Below are positions 44,942 to 54,309 of a stretch of 64,000 nt of DNA, in pieces (positions within the stretch are counted from its first letter, which is position 1; every line of letters starts with the position of its first letter). Position numbers and translations under genes: made by a program. The stretch spans positions 117,699 through 181,698 of the forward strand of contig NZ_JADOVG010000009.1 in the NCBI RefSeq assembly GCF_015752205.1. The letters are read 5' to 3'. Source of the stretch: Polaromonas sp. CG_9.7. GTDB lineage: Bacteria; Pseudomonadota; Gammaproteobacteria; Burkholderiales; Burkholderiaceae_C. Below the pieces are notes generated by a model that was given only the letters and a program-made list of their open reading frames with translations, was not told the origin of the DNA and did no database searches.

Positions 44942-44998
44942 TTCCATGGCTTTACAAGTTCCCGGAAAGTTGATCCAGACCGGCCTGTCCAGTCTGAA

Positions 44999-45066
44999 TG
45001 CTATTGTTTATATAGCTATTGATACATATGCAACCTGCGGCCAAGCCATTTTTAGTATAAAAAACC
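44999..45066. repeat. Dispersed ATAGCTG-type repeat
   Basis: TGCTATTGTTTATATAGCTA, then CTGCGGCCAAGCCATTTTTA and GTATAAAAAAC. It shares the TGCTAT - TAGCT - TGCG - TTTTTA order with the copies at 24089, 37513 and, reversed, 56486. Confidence 0.55.
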
Positions 45067-45152
45067 AGTCAGCCCAACCCGCTTGTTCCAGGCTTTCTGG
45101 CTGATCCAGACCCGCTCAGGCGGCGCGCAGTGTCGCCGCCCCTCGGGCTGGC

Positions 45153-45758
45153 TTAACCGCGACCATTGCGGTCGTTGTGCATCATGCGTTCCACCTCGTC
45201 ACGCAGGGCATCGAGTTCGTTGCGCAGCTGGCGGCGTTCCTGCTGCGTCACCACGCCATCGGATTTGAAAAAAGACTCGTGGCGCGCAATCTCGCGCTCC
45301 CGTCGGTGCAGCCTGTGGGCTTCACGCTGGGTGATGCGACCGGAGCGCACGCCTTCGTCAATGCGCCGGCTTGCCTGGTATTCCTGATGGTCGATGCCGG
45401 GGGTTTGGGCGGCATTGTTGGGTGGGCGCACCATGTTGTTGTTGGCCATCATGCGTTCCACGTCGGCACTCAGCGCGCTCAGGTCATTGCGCAACCGCTG
45501 GCGTTCTTGCGGTGTCGCCGTTCCGTTGGACTTGTACTGGGCTTCGCGCAATTGGATGTCGCGGTCGCGGCGGATCAGAATTTGCGCTTCGGAAGGCGTG
45601 ATGTAGCCCGAGACCAGACCCTGCTGGATGCGCTCGCCGATGGCCTGCTGCGCCTGGTCGATGCGTGGGGTGCTGGTCTGGGCCATGGCCGGGCTCATGC
45701 CCAGTGCGCCCAACGCGGCAATGGCCAGCAAGGAAACGATCAGGAATTTCGATTTCAT
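45153..45758 (-). CDS. Periplasmic protein with two internal repeats
   Basis: 201 residues. The signal peptide ends GALGMSPAMA (cleavage near 26). Two related halves follow. The first (about 33-105) has IGERIQQGLVSGYITPSEAQ and YKSNGTATPQERQRLRNDLS and ends VERMM. The second (about 125-195) has IDEGVRSGRITQREAHRLH and FKSDGVVTQQERRQLRNELD and ends VERMMHN. The SDG-x-VT-x-E pattern resembles an EF-hand-like or coiled helical repeat, so metal binding is possible. The family is not recognised. Confidence 0.8.
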   Translation of the reverse strand: MKSKFLIVSLLAIAALGALGMSPAMAQTSTPRIDQAQQAIGERIQQGLVSGYITPSEAQILIRRDRDIQLREAQYKSNGTATPQERQRLRNDLSALSADVERMMANNNMVRPPNNAAQTPGIDHQEYQASRRIDEGVRSGRITQREAHRLHRREREIARHESFFKSDGVVTQQERRQLRNELDALRDEVERMMHNDRNGRG

Positions 45759-46130
45759 GGGGTTCTCCGATAGTGATGATTTTTCAGGCAGTCAGGGGGC
45801 GGGTGGCTGTGGGGAAAAACTTTTTCCCTCTGCCCTCAACCGCGCCACCCAGACTGCCACTGAATCGCTGCTTTTCCAGGGCTCCGTGTGATCCAGTGAA
45901 GCCATTATTGGCTTGCATTTGTGAACATCCTGCAAAGAAAACAGCTGTTTACCCGCTGTTTACCTCGCCACTACAAACGTGTCTTGATGCGTTATTCGTT
46001 CCCACAGCTTGTAGCCATGCTGTCACACGCAGCCATTGAACCACGGGAACTCGTCCCAAGTTCAAGGAGTCGCACGTGTCTGGCTGCCGCACAGGCGCTG
46101 CCCTTGCCCCATTTATTTATTGGAAACCCT
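45759..46130. other. Intergenic region between divergent genes
   Basis: 372 bases. It must hold the promoters of the repeat protein (minus) and the TerB-like gene (plus). The frame of the latter is open from 45921, but the sequence before 46131 is not TerB-like. Nothing else is seen. Confidence 0.5.
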
Positions 46131-46595
46131 ATGTTCAGAACCCTCAAGGACTTGTTTGACACTTTCACCGGACCGGCCGAGGAAAGCCCCGAAGTGCGCG
46201 ACCATGCGCTCAAGCTGGCCACGGCCGTGCTGCTGGTGGAGGTGATGCGCGCCGACCCGACCCGCCATGCCGAAGAACGGCAGGCCGTGCTGGCCAGTCT
46301 GCGTGAAAAGTTTGCGCTGCAGGGCGAAGAACTGGCGCCGCTTGTCGAGATGGCCGAGCAGGCCTCGCGCAATGCCTCGGATTACCACCAGTTCACCACG
46401 CGCATCAACGACAACCTGAGCCATCCGGAAAAAATCCGCATCGTTGAGCACATGTGGCAGGTCGCCTATGCAGATGACCACCTGCATGCGAACGAAAATC
46501 ATGTGATCAGCAAAATGGCCGGACTGCTGCATGTCACCCACGGCGAATACATCGGCGCCAAGCTGCGGGCCAAGGAAGCCGCCAGTCTGGCCTGA
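46131..46595 (+). CDS. TerB-like protein
   Basis: 154 residues from the ATG at 46131. MFRTLKDLFDTFTGPAEESP precedes LKLATAVLLVEVMRADPTRH and YHQFTTRINDNLSHPEKIRI, then VEHMWQVAYADDHLHANENH and VISKMAGLLHVTHGEYIGA. The paired ...AD... acidic loops are the TerB pattern, in which they bind metal. TerB proteins are associated with tellurite and envelope stress. It converges with another TerB-like gene 19 bases away. Confidence 0.87.
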   Translation: MFRTLKDLFDTFTGPAEESPEVRDHALKLATAVLLVEVMRADPTRHAEERQAVLASLREKFALQGEELAPLVEMAEQASRNASDYHQFTTRINDNLSHPEKIRIVEHMWQVAYADDHLHANENHVISKMAGLLHVTHGEYIGAKLRAKEAASLA

Positions 46596-46614
46596 AAACG
46601 GCCGGGGACAGGGT

Positions 46615-47076
46615 TCAGGCAGCGCTTTGCCCTGCAGACTCCAGGCGTAAATCTCGGGATTGGGAAAAGAAAGGTGGCGGCGACTGCCGGGGAAGACCCC
46701 ACTGCAGCATGGCTGCGGCCAGCACAATCGACTCGGTGTCGGCCAGAAAACGGTCGGCCTCGACCAGGGAAATGCACAGTTCCATTACTCGGCACTGAAG
46801 CGCGGGATCGTCCACTTCGCCCAGCACCTGGCGCAGCGGGTCGGACCGGACCTGTGACAGGTCGGCCCAGCACATGCCGCTTGAAGCCGCCATCAGGTCT
46901 TCGCAAAATGTATGCACCACGGCGTGCAGTTCGGTGCGGCTCAGGCCGAGTTGCGCATGCACTTCGAGCCGTTCGAGCAGGGCCAGCTCCGAAGGGCACT
47001 GGTGACCATCGGCGAGCATGGCCAAGGCCAGAATCCGGCTGGCCGCTTGTGGACTGTTGCGGGGATAGCTGCGCAT
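46615..47076 (-). CDS. TerB-fold-like helical protein
   Basis: 153 residues from the ATG at 47076, with AAGG ten bases before. A TTG at 47118 would add 14 residues and directly follow the HPF-like stop. RNSPQAASRILALAMLADGH and CPSELALLERLEVHAQLGLS recall the TerB layout, as does ALQCRVMELCISLVEADRFL with ADTESIVLAAAMLQWGL. The similarity is weaker than for the neighbours. It is likely co-transcribed with the HPF-like gene. Confidence 0.7.
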   Translation of the reverse strand: MRSYPRNSPQAASRILALAMLADGHQCPSELALLERLEVHAQLGLSRTELHAVVHTFCEDLMAASSGMCWADLSQVRSDPLRQVLGEVDDPALQCRVMELCISLVEADRFLADTESIVLAAAMLQWGLPRQSPPPFFSQSRDLRLESAGQSAA

Positions 47077-47114
47077 GAGATGTGCCTTGAGTGGTCGTTG
47101 AAGAAGTTGAAGGT

Positions 47115-47462
47115 TCAAACGTCGGCGGCGAATGGACGCTGGCGCGGCTGTGGGCGCTGGCGCACCTGGCTGCGCTGCACGCTGCGAACGATGCGCCGCG
47201 CCGCCCTGCTGAGCGCACCTTCGAGCGCTGCGCGCCAGTCGGCGGCCATCGCGGTGCTGACGATGCGACCATTGCCTTGCGCGCTTAACTCGACCTGGCA
47301 GCGCTTGTCGATGCCGCCGCGCGGACCATTTACATCCGACATCCGGATGTTCACCTGCGGCACCAGCCAGCTCAGGCGGCGCAACACAAAACGCACGCGC
47401 TGCTCGGCCAGGGCTTGAAACTGACGGCCTTCGTTGTCGCGGGATTCAAAAATGACTTGCAT
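47115..47462 (-). CDS. HPF/RaiA-like ribosome-associated protein (short form)
   Basis: 115 residues; GGAG precedes the ATG at 47462. MQVIFESRDNEGRQFQALAE, then VRFVLRRLSWLVPQVNIRMS and DVNGPRGGIDKRCQVELSA and helix DWRAALEGALSRAARRIVRS. It follows the RaiA/HPF beta-alpha fold but lacks a long-form dimerisation tail and ends in Arg/Gln-rich residues. The canonical family makes dormant ribosomes under stress; this short type is common in Burkholderiales and its function is not settled. Confidence 0.8.
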   Translation of the reverse strand: MQVIFESRDNEGRQFQALAEQRVRFVLRRLSWLVPQVNIRMSDVNGPRGGIDKRCQVELSAQGNGRIVSTAMAADWRAALEGALSRAARRIVRSVQRSQVRQRPQPRQRPFAADV

Positions 47463-47565
47463 CGCAGTACTCCAGGGATGGGTTGAAGATCAAAGCAAGA
47501 ATAGGGGTTGGCTTGGTTCTTGAAAAGCAGATAATTCTTGAGTAAAACTTCTGAAAAACCTGACC

Positions 47566-48453
47566 ATGAGCATTCTTTTCAGCTACCGCCATCTCTATTA
47601 TTTCTGGGTCGTGGCCAAGGAAGGCGGCATGGTGCGCGCTGCCGAACGCCTGGGCATGGCGGTGCAGACCGTGAGCACGCAAGTGCGTGAATTGGAACGG
47701 TCGCTGGGTTTTGCGCTGCTCAAGCCGGCAGGACGCGGCCTGGCGCTGACCGAAGCCGGCCTGGCCGCCATGCGCCAGGCCGAACAGATTTTTCAGCTGG
47801 GCGAGCAGTTACCGGCGGCTCTGCGCGAAGCCACCGGTTCGCCGTCCGTACGGCTGGCGCTCGGCGTGTCCGATACGCTGCCCAAGCTGGCTGTCAGGCT
47901 GTTGATGCAGCCGGTCATGCAGGCGCCGGGCCTGCGGCTGATCTGCCATGAAGACAAGTTCGACGACCTGCTCGGCGACCTGGCGCTGCACCGGCTCGAT
48001 GTGGTGCTGGCCGACCGGCCGGCACCGTCCAACCCCAACCTAAAGGTGTACAGCCATTCGCTGGGCTCGTCCACGCTGGCCTGGTATGCGCCGCCGGCGT
48101 GGGAAGCGGCGGCAATACAGGATTTCCCACGTTCGCTGGCCAAAGTGCCGGTGCTGCTGCCAAGCGGCCACGCCGATGTTCGAACCGCACTCGACCAGTG
48201 GTTTGAACGCCTGGGCATCCGGCCCCACATCGTTGGCGAGTTCGAGGACAGCGCACTGCTCAAGACCTTTGGTGCCAGCGGCATGGGCGTTTTTCCGGCG
48301 GCCGCGCTGGTGCATGAGGAATTGACCAGCCACTATGGCGTGGCGCGCGTCGGTGCCTGCGATGGCGTGGCGGAGCATTTTTTTGCCATTGCCGCGCACA
48401 AGAAAGTGCTGCATCCACTGGTCAGGATGCTGCTGGCCAAGCCGGGGGCGTGA
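47566..48453 (+). CDS. nhaR: LysR-family regulator, NhaR type
   Basis: 295 residues. The NhaR-like start FSYRHLYYFWVVAKEGGMVR and the HTH AAERLGMAVQTVSTQVRELE are clear, followed by ARGRGLALTEAG-like PAGRGLALTEAGLAAMRQAE. The effector domain includes LALHRLDVVLADRPAP and FGASGMGVFPAAALVHEEL. NhaR activates the Na+/H+ antiporter gene nhaA; no nhaA is in the window, so the target lies elsewhere. It is divergent from the HPF-TerB pair across about 100 bases. Confidence 0.88.
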   Translation: MSILFSYRHLYYFWVVAKEGGMVRAAERLGMAVQTVSTQVRELERSLGFALLKPAGRGLALTEAGLAAMRQAEQIFQLGEQLPAALREATGSPSVRLALGVSDTLPKLAVRLLMQPVMQAPGLRLICHEDKFDDLLGDLALHRLDVVLADRPAPSNPNLKVYSHSLGSSTLAWYAPPAWEAAAIQDFPRSLAKVPVLLPSGHADVRTALDQWFERLGIRPHIVGEFEDSALLKTFGASGMGVFPAAALVHEELTSHYGVARVGACDGVAEHFFAIAAHKKVLHPLVRMLLAKPGA

Positions 48454-48833
48454 ACGCGCAGACCCTTTAAAAAAGGGCATCTTGATATCGCACTGATGCT
48501 TTTTTTTCAGTAGCTAAAAATGCTCACACGCTGTGTGAATTTCACAAAAAAGCTGCGCAGATTGACGTTTTTTGACCCGGCCTGCGGATGCGGAAATTTT
48601 TTGCGCATCAGTTACCGTGAGTTGCGTCTTCGGGCCAGACCGGGAACAAGGGCGTAGCCAGCGGCGCGGCGTGCACGTCCGCTCATCACCCCTGCGGAGC
48701 ACAGGCCCCACCATGACAAAAAGTATTCAAGAATTTTCTTGGGTCAAGTGGAGGATGACCATGAGCCTGTCCGACATAATGAATTCGCTGAAGTTGCAAT
48801 GCCCAGCGTCTCAAAACACGCGCACCTGAACCC
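48454..48833. other. Intergenic region between nhaR and the methyltransferase
   Basis: 380 bases. GTGTGAATTTCAC-type short dyad symmetry is seen near 48525-48545, and the following stretch is T/A-rich up to 48600. No intact gene is supported; the open frame at 48572-48829 is not protein-like. Confidence 0.45.
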
Positions 48834-49457
48834 ATGAACCCCTCCTGGTACGACCGCTACATCCTCCCCCCGGCGCTGGACTTTGCCTGCGGCCTGCCGA
48901 TTGTCAGCCGCCAGCGCCAGTTGATCGTGCCGCTGGCGCGCGGCCGGGTGCTGGAAGTCGGCATTGGCACCGGACTGAACATGCCGTGGTACGACAAAAC
49001 CCGCGTCACCCGTATCACCGGGCTGGACCCCGCTTTGCAACTGCATTCACGGGCGCGTGAACGCATTGCCGAGGCCGGGCTGGAGGTGGAACTGGTGGGC
49101 CTGTCAGCCGAGAAAATTCCACGACCTGATGCCAGCTTTGACACGGTGCTGGTCACCTACACGCTGTGCACCATTGCCGACCCGCTGGCGGCGCTGCGGG
49201 AAATGCGCCGCGTGCTGGCGCCCGGCGGACAGTTGCTGTTTTGCGAGCATGGGCGCGCACCCGATGCGTCGGTGCAGCGCTGGCAGGAGCGGCTGCAGCC
49301 GCTGTGGGGAAAAGTGGCGGGCGGCTGCCACCTGGGGCGCGACATTCCGGCATTGCTGCAAGAGGCTGGCTTCACTGTAGCGAGTTTGCACACCCGCTAC
49401 CTGCCCGGTCCCAGGCCCTTCACCTTTCACTACTGGGGTGAAACGCTATCGGGTTGA
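48834..49457 (+). CDS. Class I SAM-dependent methyltransferase
   Basis: 207 residues. WYDRYILPPALDFACGLPIV precedes the SAM motif I GRVLEVGIGTGLNMPWY. Then GLDPALQLHSRARERIAEAG, FDTVLVTYTLCTIADPLAAL and the post-motif MRRVLAPGGQLLFCEHGRAP. It ends PGPRPFTFHYWGETLSG. The type is UbiE/Methyltransf_11-like, as in METTL7-type lipid or small-molecule methyltransferases. The substrate is unknown. Confidence 0.9.
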   Translation: MNPSWYDRYILPPALDFACGLPIVSRQRQLIVPLARGRVLEVGIGTGLNMPWYDKTRVTRITGLDPALQLHSRARERIAEAGLEVELVGLSAEKIPRPDASFDTVLVTYTLCTIADPLAALREMRRVLAPGGQLLFCEHGRAPDASVQRWQERLQPLWGKVAGGCHLGRDIPALLQEAGFTVASLHTRYLPGPRPFTFHYWGETLSG

Positions 49458-49556
49458 GTTCGGGTGTCAAAAGCATGGTGGGCCTTTGACACCCAGTGAA
49501 GATCAGGCGCAGGCCGCACCAGTGAGGTTTGCGTTTTAAGTCAAACCTCAGTCAAA

Positions 49557-51890
49557 TCAAGCGCTGCCCTTGTTCAATACGCTGTTTTGCATGGCTGTGC
49601 GGGCAACGCTGTCCAAGGCGCCTTCAACCATGCCTTGCTGACTGACAATCTTGACCAGATTCAGCGAAAGCAGTTTGCGCAGCACGCGGGAGGTCATCGA
49701 ATGCTTGCGCCCGCCCTGGCTGGTGAACATGAACAAGGTGCCCAGCGGGCTGACCCATGTCAGTTCTGCGCGCAGCCACTGCATGTCCACGAGCAGGTCA
49801 ACCCAGTCGCCCAGCTCCAGCGCGATCTTTGCATTCACATCAATCGGGGAGCCAAACCCGCTGACTTCAGACTCTTGCAGGCTGACTGTGGGCAACGATG
49901 GGATGGGATCGTCCTGGTCATCCATGAAGCCGGAATCCTGCACCTCGGACGGTGCCAGCCACAGCGGCATCAAACCGGAATTTTCGACAAACATCTTGCC
50001 CAGCGATTGACTGGCTTTTTCCTGCTGCGCAGGCATGTCAGGCACCGGTTTGAGTGCGGCACGGTGGACCAGGATGAGTTCATCAAAAAATGGCTGGGAC
50101 TGGTCGACTGGAAAATCGATGGACAACAGCCCCTGCTTCAGCGAGTCGAGCAACTTCGGGATCAATGTGAGAAGCCGTTTGCGGTGCCGGGTCACCTGCT
50201 CGACATTCAGGCTCCAGAGAACATCGTCCAAAGTCAGGCTGAATGTCAGGGGAACACTGCCCGGAGTTTTGCCCTGCACGGACAGCCGCTCCTGGGCCAG
50301 GACCTGCGACCAGGGACCGGTCAGAAAGGCGGTGATGATGCGGTTGTCGTTGATGAAGTCAGGGCGCGCCCTGATTTCAGCAGCAATCTTGACCGCCATC
50401 AGGTTTCGTTGTTCGGCCTGAAGAAGAGTCTGGACGGCAAGGCGTTGCACCTTTCGATTTGCAGGGTTATTGCGTCCCTGCCTGCGTTCGAAGTCCTTCA
50501 GCAATCTGGCGAAATTTTCGGAATCACAGACCTGCTCGTCTGCAAGCAGGACAGCGAGTTCGCGCAAGTGTTGCAAAAATTCCGGGAAACCCGCCGCGTT
50601 TTCACTTGCATATCCCAGGCTTGCGCGGGTGATGGCTTCCAGCAGCTTTCTTGCGGGATGGCTTTTATCACTGAAAAACCGGGGGTCGGTCACCGCCAGA
50701 CGCAAAAACGCGGGTTCCGCATTTGCAATCATCCGCCGCACCGGCGTCAGCAGCCGCTCGTCGTTGGCCATCTGCTCGATCATCAGTCCAACCACTTCAA
50801 TGGCCAATGACTGGCCCAGCGTCTTGGCATCGGTCTTTAACTGCGCCCGCAGGTCTGCCACCGGCGTCGGGGGCAACGGCCGGGTCAATTTCGTCTTGGC
50901 GGAAACCAGGCCCATCTCTTCCAGTTCGGTCAGTGCATCAAGCGCGGCAGGCACCGTGTGCGCAAAATCCTGTTGCGTCAGTTCTTCAACGCCAAACTCG
51001 GAAAAAGAAGTCGGTTCGTGGTCCGAAACGTCATAGTCCCCGACCAGCAGATGGTGCAGGTGATCCAGCGTGAGCATGGGCTTGCGCGCGACAGGTGCGG
51101 CGGTATTTTCATCGGCAGATTCCTGTTTGGGAATGTCGAGTTGCTCGGGAAATAAGGTGTCAGGTGCGGCTGCAACAAGCTTTCTGGGCGGCCAGCCGCC
51201 TGAAGTCCCGGCCTGGGATGCACCCATGACTTCATAAACCGCAGAAGCAACGCCCTGAGCGGCGAGGAAATCATTCAGCCACACATACAGCGACTGAAGT
51301 TCCTCGCCCATGATCCTGGAGCCATCCAGCAGCCAGTAGGCTCGTGTTTGAGCCGACATGGGAAGGGACTGGAGCAATTCAATCAAGACCAGCGCCATGA
51401 TTTCCGGGCGCAGGGGATTGCTGTCATTCTTGACTGCCCGCAACCCCTGTGCAGTGCTCATCCGAGCGGAAAAACTGGCCAATCCGGCTTCGCAGCCTAG
51501 TTTTACCAGTTGGAGCATGCGCGCGTTTTCCACAGCTTGCTGGACCTGGTGTTCGCCCATCAATTCGAGATCATCAAAGCTGACAGACGACAGCAGACGA
51601 CCGGAGGAGACCGCCTTTTTGCCTGAACTTTTGGTGAGGCCATCTGCAGCAATGGCTTTTTCCAGTCGCTCTGGAAAACCTTGTTCGATACTGATCCGGT
51701 ACTTCCTGAGCACTGAGATCGCGTCCTGAAGCTGATGCCGCTCCCAGGAATCGGCAACACTTATGGAACGTTCATGCATTGCATCCGCAAGTTTGGCAGT
51801 CCACCGGTCAATCAAAAAAGGACTCTGCTTCAAGACTTCGTCAATGCAAGACGTGAAGGCCACACTGGGAGCGGGTATTGGGTTTGTCAT
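49557..51890 (-). CDS. DUF1631 family protein
   Basis: 777 residues, a long mostly helical protein typical of DUF1631 in beta- and gamma-proteobacteria. N-terminal SCIDEVLKQSPFLIDRWTAK, a conserved WLNDFLAAQGVASAVYEVM region and LARLLKDFERRQG-like FARLLKDFERRQGRNNPA, and a C-terminal beta-type part with WVDLLVDMQWLRAELTWVSP and LGTLFMFTSQGGRKHSM that resembles a PilZ-like end. This end suggests response to cyclic di-GMP, but no RxxxR signature is evident. Possible regulator, no defined role. Confidence 0.88.
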   Translation of the reverse strand: MTNPIPAPSVAFTSCIDEVLKQSPFLIDRWTAKLADAMHERSISVADSWERHQLQDAISVLRKYRISIEQGFPERLEKAIAADGLTKSSGKKAVSSGRLLSSVSFDDLELMGEHQVQQAVENARMLQLVKLGCEAGLASFSARMSTAQGLRAVKNDSNPLRPEIMALVLIELLQSLPMSAQTRAYWLLDGSRIMGEELQSLYVWLNDFLAAQGVASAVYEVMGASQAGTSGGWPPRKLVAAAPDTLFPEQLDIPKQESADENTAAPVARKPMLTLDHLHHLLVGDYDVSDHEPTSFSEFGVEELTQQDFAHTVPAALDALTELEEMGLVSAKTKLTRPLPPTPVADLRAQLKTDAKTLGQSLAIEVVGLMIEQMANDERLLTPVRRMIANAEPAFLRLAVTDPRFFSDKSHPARKLLEAITRASLGYASENAAGFPEFLQHLRELAVLLADEQVCDSENFARLLKDFERRQGRNNPANRKVQRLAVQTLLQAEQRNLMAVKIAAEIRARPDFINDNRIITAFLTGPWSQVLAQERLSVQGKTPGSVPLTFSLTLDDVLWSLNVEQVTRHRKRLLTLIPKLLDSLKQGLLSIDFPVDQSQPFFDELILVHRAALKPVPDMPAQQEKASQSLGKMFVENSGLMPLWLAPSEVQDSGFMDDQDDPIPSLPTVSLQESEVSGFGSPIDVNAKIALELGDWVDLLVDMQWLRAELTWVSPLGTLFMFTSQGGRKHSMTSRVLRKLLSLNLVKIVSQQGMVEGALDSVARTAMQNSVLNKGSA

Positions 51891-51972
51891 GACGTGGCTA
51901 TCTCAATTCAGACAAAAGTTTGCAAAACAGAACAGTGAATCCAGGCAACAGCCTTTTTTTATTGGGCATGGA

Positions 51973-52521
51973 TCAAACCCAGGAACCCGCGCTCAAGGCC
52001 TGCCAGCCGTTGTGCCCGAGCTTTTCAAGCGTTCGGATATTTTCTTCAAAAATGGCTTCGGCACGGGGAAATGACGCCACTGCACGCTCTATGCTTTCCT
52101 CGCGCAGCAGATGAATCATCGCAAACGGCGCGCGGTTAGTGTAATTGCCAATGTCGTCCGCCTCGGTGCCGTCAAACTGGAACTTTGGATGAAAGCTGGC
52201 CAGTTGCACCACCCCTTCGAGTTCATGCTCGTCGAGCACGCCTTCGGCAATTTCCATGAAATCGTTGAAATCCAGAAAATCTTCAAAGAGCGTCGGATGG
52301 ATCAGCAACGTCGTATCAAGCTCCCCGGCCGGTGTATTGACCAGACGGTCCAGTTCACTGTCGAGTTCTTCCAGCAGGTCATCGGCATGGCGCGCCTGGC
52401 TGACGACCAGGCGAACCTGGTTTTTCACATACACCGCCTTGGCAAACGGGCAAAGGTTCAGGCCAATCACGGCTTTTTCAAGCCAGTGACGGGTCGCAGA
52501 GACAACTTGTTCGTCAGTCAT
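51973..52521 (-). CDS. DUF1415 family protein
   Basis: 182 residues from the ATG at 52521; 52530 and 52551 are alternatives, and 52614 lies in the repeat. The family start VVSATRHWLEKAVIGLNLCP-FAKAV is clear, then VRLVVSQARHADDLLEELDS, TTLLIHPTLFEDFLDFNDF and the Trp/Phe-rich LASFHPKFQFDGTEADDI with NYTNRAPFAMIHLLREESI. The function is unknown. It lies in tandem downstream of ettA. Confidence 0.88.
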   Translation of the reverse strand: MTDEQVVSATRHWLEKAVIGLNLCPFAKAVYVKNQVRLVVSQARHADDLLEELDSELDRLVNTPAGELDTTLLIHPTLFEDFLDFNDFMEIAEGVLDEHELEGVVQLASFHPKFQFDGTEADDIGNYTNRAPFAMIHLLREESIERAVASFPRAEAIFEENIRTLEKLGHNGWQALSAGSWV

Positions 52522-52558
52522 AGACAGCATTTTCAACCATAGTGCATTCATCCAGGCG

Positions 52559-52640
52559 GGGGTCGCGGAGCCGGCTTTGCCGGGACACAGGCGGCGTAGC
52601 CCCCTCAGGGGCACAGGAGCTACACGCAGTGTGCAACTGT
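52559..52640. repeat. GC-rich intergenic repeat, copy 2
   Basis: CCGGCTTTGCCGG (52571-52583), CAGGCGGCGTAGCCCCCTCA, GGGGCACAGGAGCTACACG, then CAGTGTG. It follows copy 1 at 836-921 in order and spacing with many point differences. It sits between ettA and the DUF1415 gene. Confidence 0.68.
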
Positions 52641-52647
52641 AAGCGCA

Positions 52648-54309
52648 TTACTTCAAATCTTTGAAGCGCATGCGCTTGGGCTTGGCGCCCTCCTCGCCCA
52701 GGCGTTTTTTCTTGTCGGCTTCGTATTCCTGGTAGTTGCCGTCAAAGAAGGTCCACTGGCTGTCGCCCTCGGCCGCCAGAATGTGGGTCGCGATGCGGTC
52801 CAGGAACCAGCGGTCATGGCTGATGACCATGATCGAGCCGGCAAATTCGAGCAGTGCGTCTTCCAGCGCACGCAGGGTTTCCACGTCCAGGTCGTTCGAC
52901 GGCTCGTCGAGCATCAACACGTTGCCGCCGGCAATCAAGGTCTTGGCCAGGTGCAGGCGTCCGCGCTCGCCGCCCGACAGCGTGCCGACACGCTTTTGCT
53001 GGTCGCCGCCGTTGAAGTTGAAGCGACCGGCGTAAGCGCGGCTGGGCATCTGGAACTTGCCGACATTCAGGATGTCCAGGCCGCCCGAAATGTCTTCCCA
53101 GACCGTTTTCTCATTCGCCAGGTCGTCCCGGTTCTGGTCCACAAAGGCCATGCGGACAGTCGAGCCGATCACGACCTCGCCGCTGTCCGGCTTTTCCTTG
53201 CCGGCAATCAGCTTGAACAGCGTCGATTTACCCGCGCCGTTCGGGCCGATGATGCCGACGATGGCACCAGCAGGAATGGTGAAGCTAAGGTTGTCGATCA
53301 GCACCCGGTCGCCAAACGATTTGGTCACGTTGTGGAACTCGATCACCTGGCTGCCCAGACGCTCGGCCACGGGGATGAAAATCTCGTTGGTCTCGACGCG
53401 TTTCTGGTACTCGAAATCGGACAGTTCCTCAAAGCGTGCCAGGCGCGACTTGCTCTTGGCCTGACGCGCCTTGGGGTTCTGGCGCGACCATTCGAGTTCC
53501 TTTTTCAGCGCCTTGGCCCGGGCTTCTTCGCCTTTTTGCTCCAGCGCCAGGCGATCACCCTTCTGGCTCAGCCAGGAGCTGTAGTTGCCCTTCCACGGGA
53601 TGCCGTGGCCGCGGTCCAGTTCCAGAATCCATTCAGCGGCGTTGTCGAGGAAATAACGGTCATGGGTGATGGCCACCACGGTACCCGGATAGCGCTGCAA
53701 GAACTGCTCCAGCCAGTCCACCGATTCGGCGTCAAGGTGGTTGGTGGGTTCGTCAAGCAGAAGCATGTCGGGCTTGGACAGCAACATGCTGCACAGCGCG
53801 ACGCGGCGCTTTTCACCGCCCGAGAGCAGGCCGATCTTGGCATCCCAGGGCGGCAGGCGCAGCGCGTCGGCGGCAATTTCAAGCTGGTGCTCGGAATCGG
53901 TGCCGGCGGTGGCAATGATGGCCTCCAGCCGAGCCTGTTCGGTGGCCAGCGCATCGAAGTCGGCATCGGGCTCGCCATAGGCGACATACACCGCCTCCAG
54001 CTGCGCCTTGGCGGCAAACACCGCACCCATGCTGGCTTCGACGCTTTCGCGCACCGTGTGCTCCGGGTCAAGCTTGGGCTCCTGCGGCAGGTAGCCAATG
54101 TTCAGGCCCGGCATCGGCGTGGCTTCGCCTTCGATTTCCCGGTCCAGCCCGGCCATGATCTTGAGCAGGGTCGACTTGCCGGAGCCGTTGACGCCTAGCA
54201 CGCCGATCTTGGCGCCCGGGAAAAAGCTCAGGGACACGTCTTTGAGAATCTGTCGTTTGGGCGGCACGATTTTGCCGACCTTGTTCATGGTGAATACGTA
54301 CTGGGCCAT
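52648..54309 (-). CDS. ettA: Energy-dependent translational throttle protein EttA (ABC-F)
   Basis: 553 residues, two ABC domains and the short linker-arm region. The first domain has GVLGVNGSGKSTLLKIMAGL and LSGGEKRRVALCSMLL with DEPTNHLDAESVDWLE. The second has GIIGPNGAGKSTLFKLIAG, GTLSGGERGRLHLAKTLI and DEPSNDLDVETLRALE. EttA gates the first peptide bond on ribosomes by sensing ATP. The arm carries LPQEPKLDPEHTVRESVEAS. It is followed by the GC-rich repeat and the DUF1415 gene. Confidence 0.95.
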   Translation of the reverse strand: MAQYVFTMNKVGKIVPPKRQILKDVSLSFFPGAKIGVLGVNGSGKSTLLKIMAGLDREIEGEATPMPGLNIGYLPQEPKLDPEHTVRESVEASMGAVFAAKAQLEAVYVAYGEPDADFDALATEQARLEAIIATAGTDSEHQLEIAADALRLPPWDAKIGLLSGGEKRRVALCSMLLSKPDMLLLDEPTNHLDAESVDWLEQFLQRYPGTVVAITHDRYFLDNAAEWILELDRGHGIPWKGNYSSWLSQKGDRLALEQKGEEARAKALKKELEWSRQNPKARQAKSKSRLARFEELSDFEYQKRVETNEIFIPVAERLGSQVIEFHNVTKSFGDRVLIDNLSFTIPAGAIVGIIGPNGAGKSTLFKLIAGKEKPDSGEVVIGSTVRMAFVDQNRDDLANEKTVWEDISGGLDILNVGKFQMPSRAYAGRFNFNGGDQQKRVGTLSGGERGRLHLAKTLIAGGNVLMLDEPSNDLDVETLRALEDALLEFAGSIMVISHDRWFLDRIATHILAAEGDSQWTFFDGNYQEYEADKKKRLGEEGAKPKRMRFKDLK

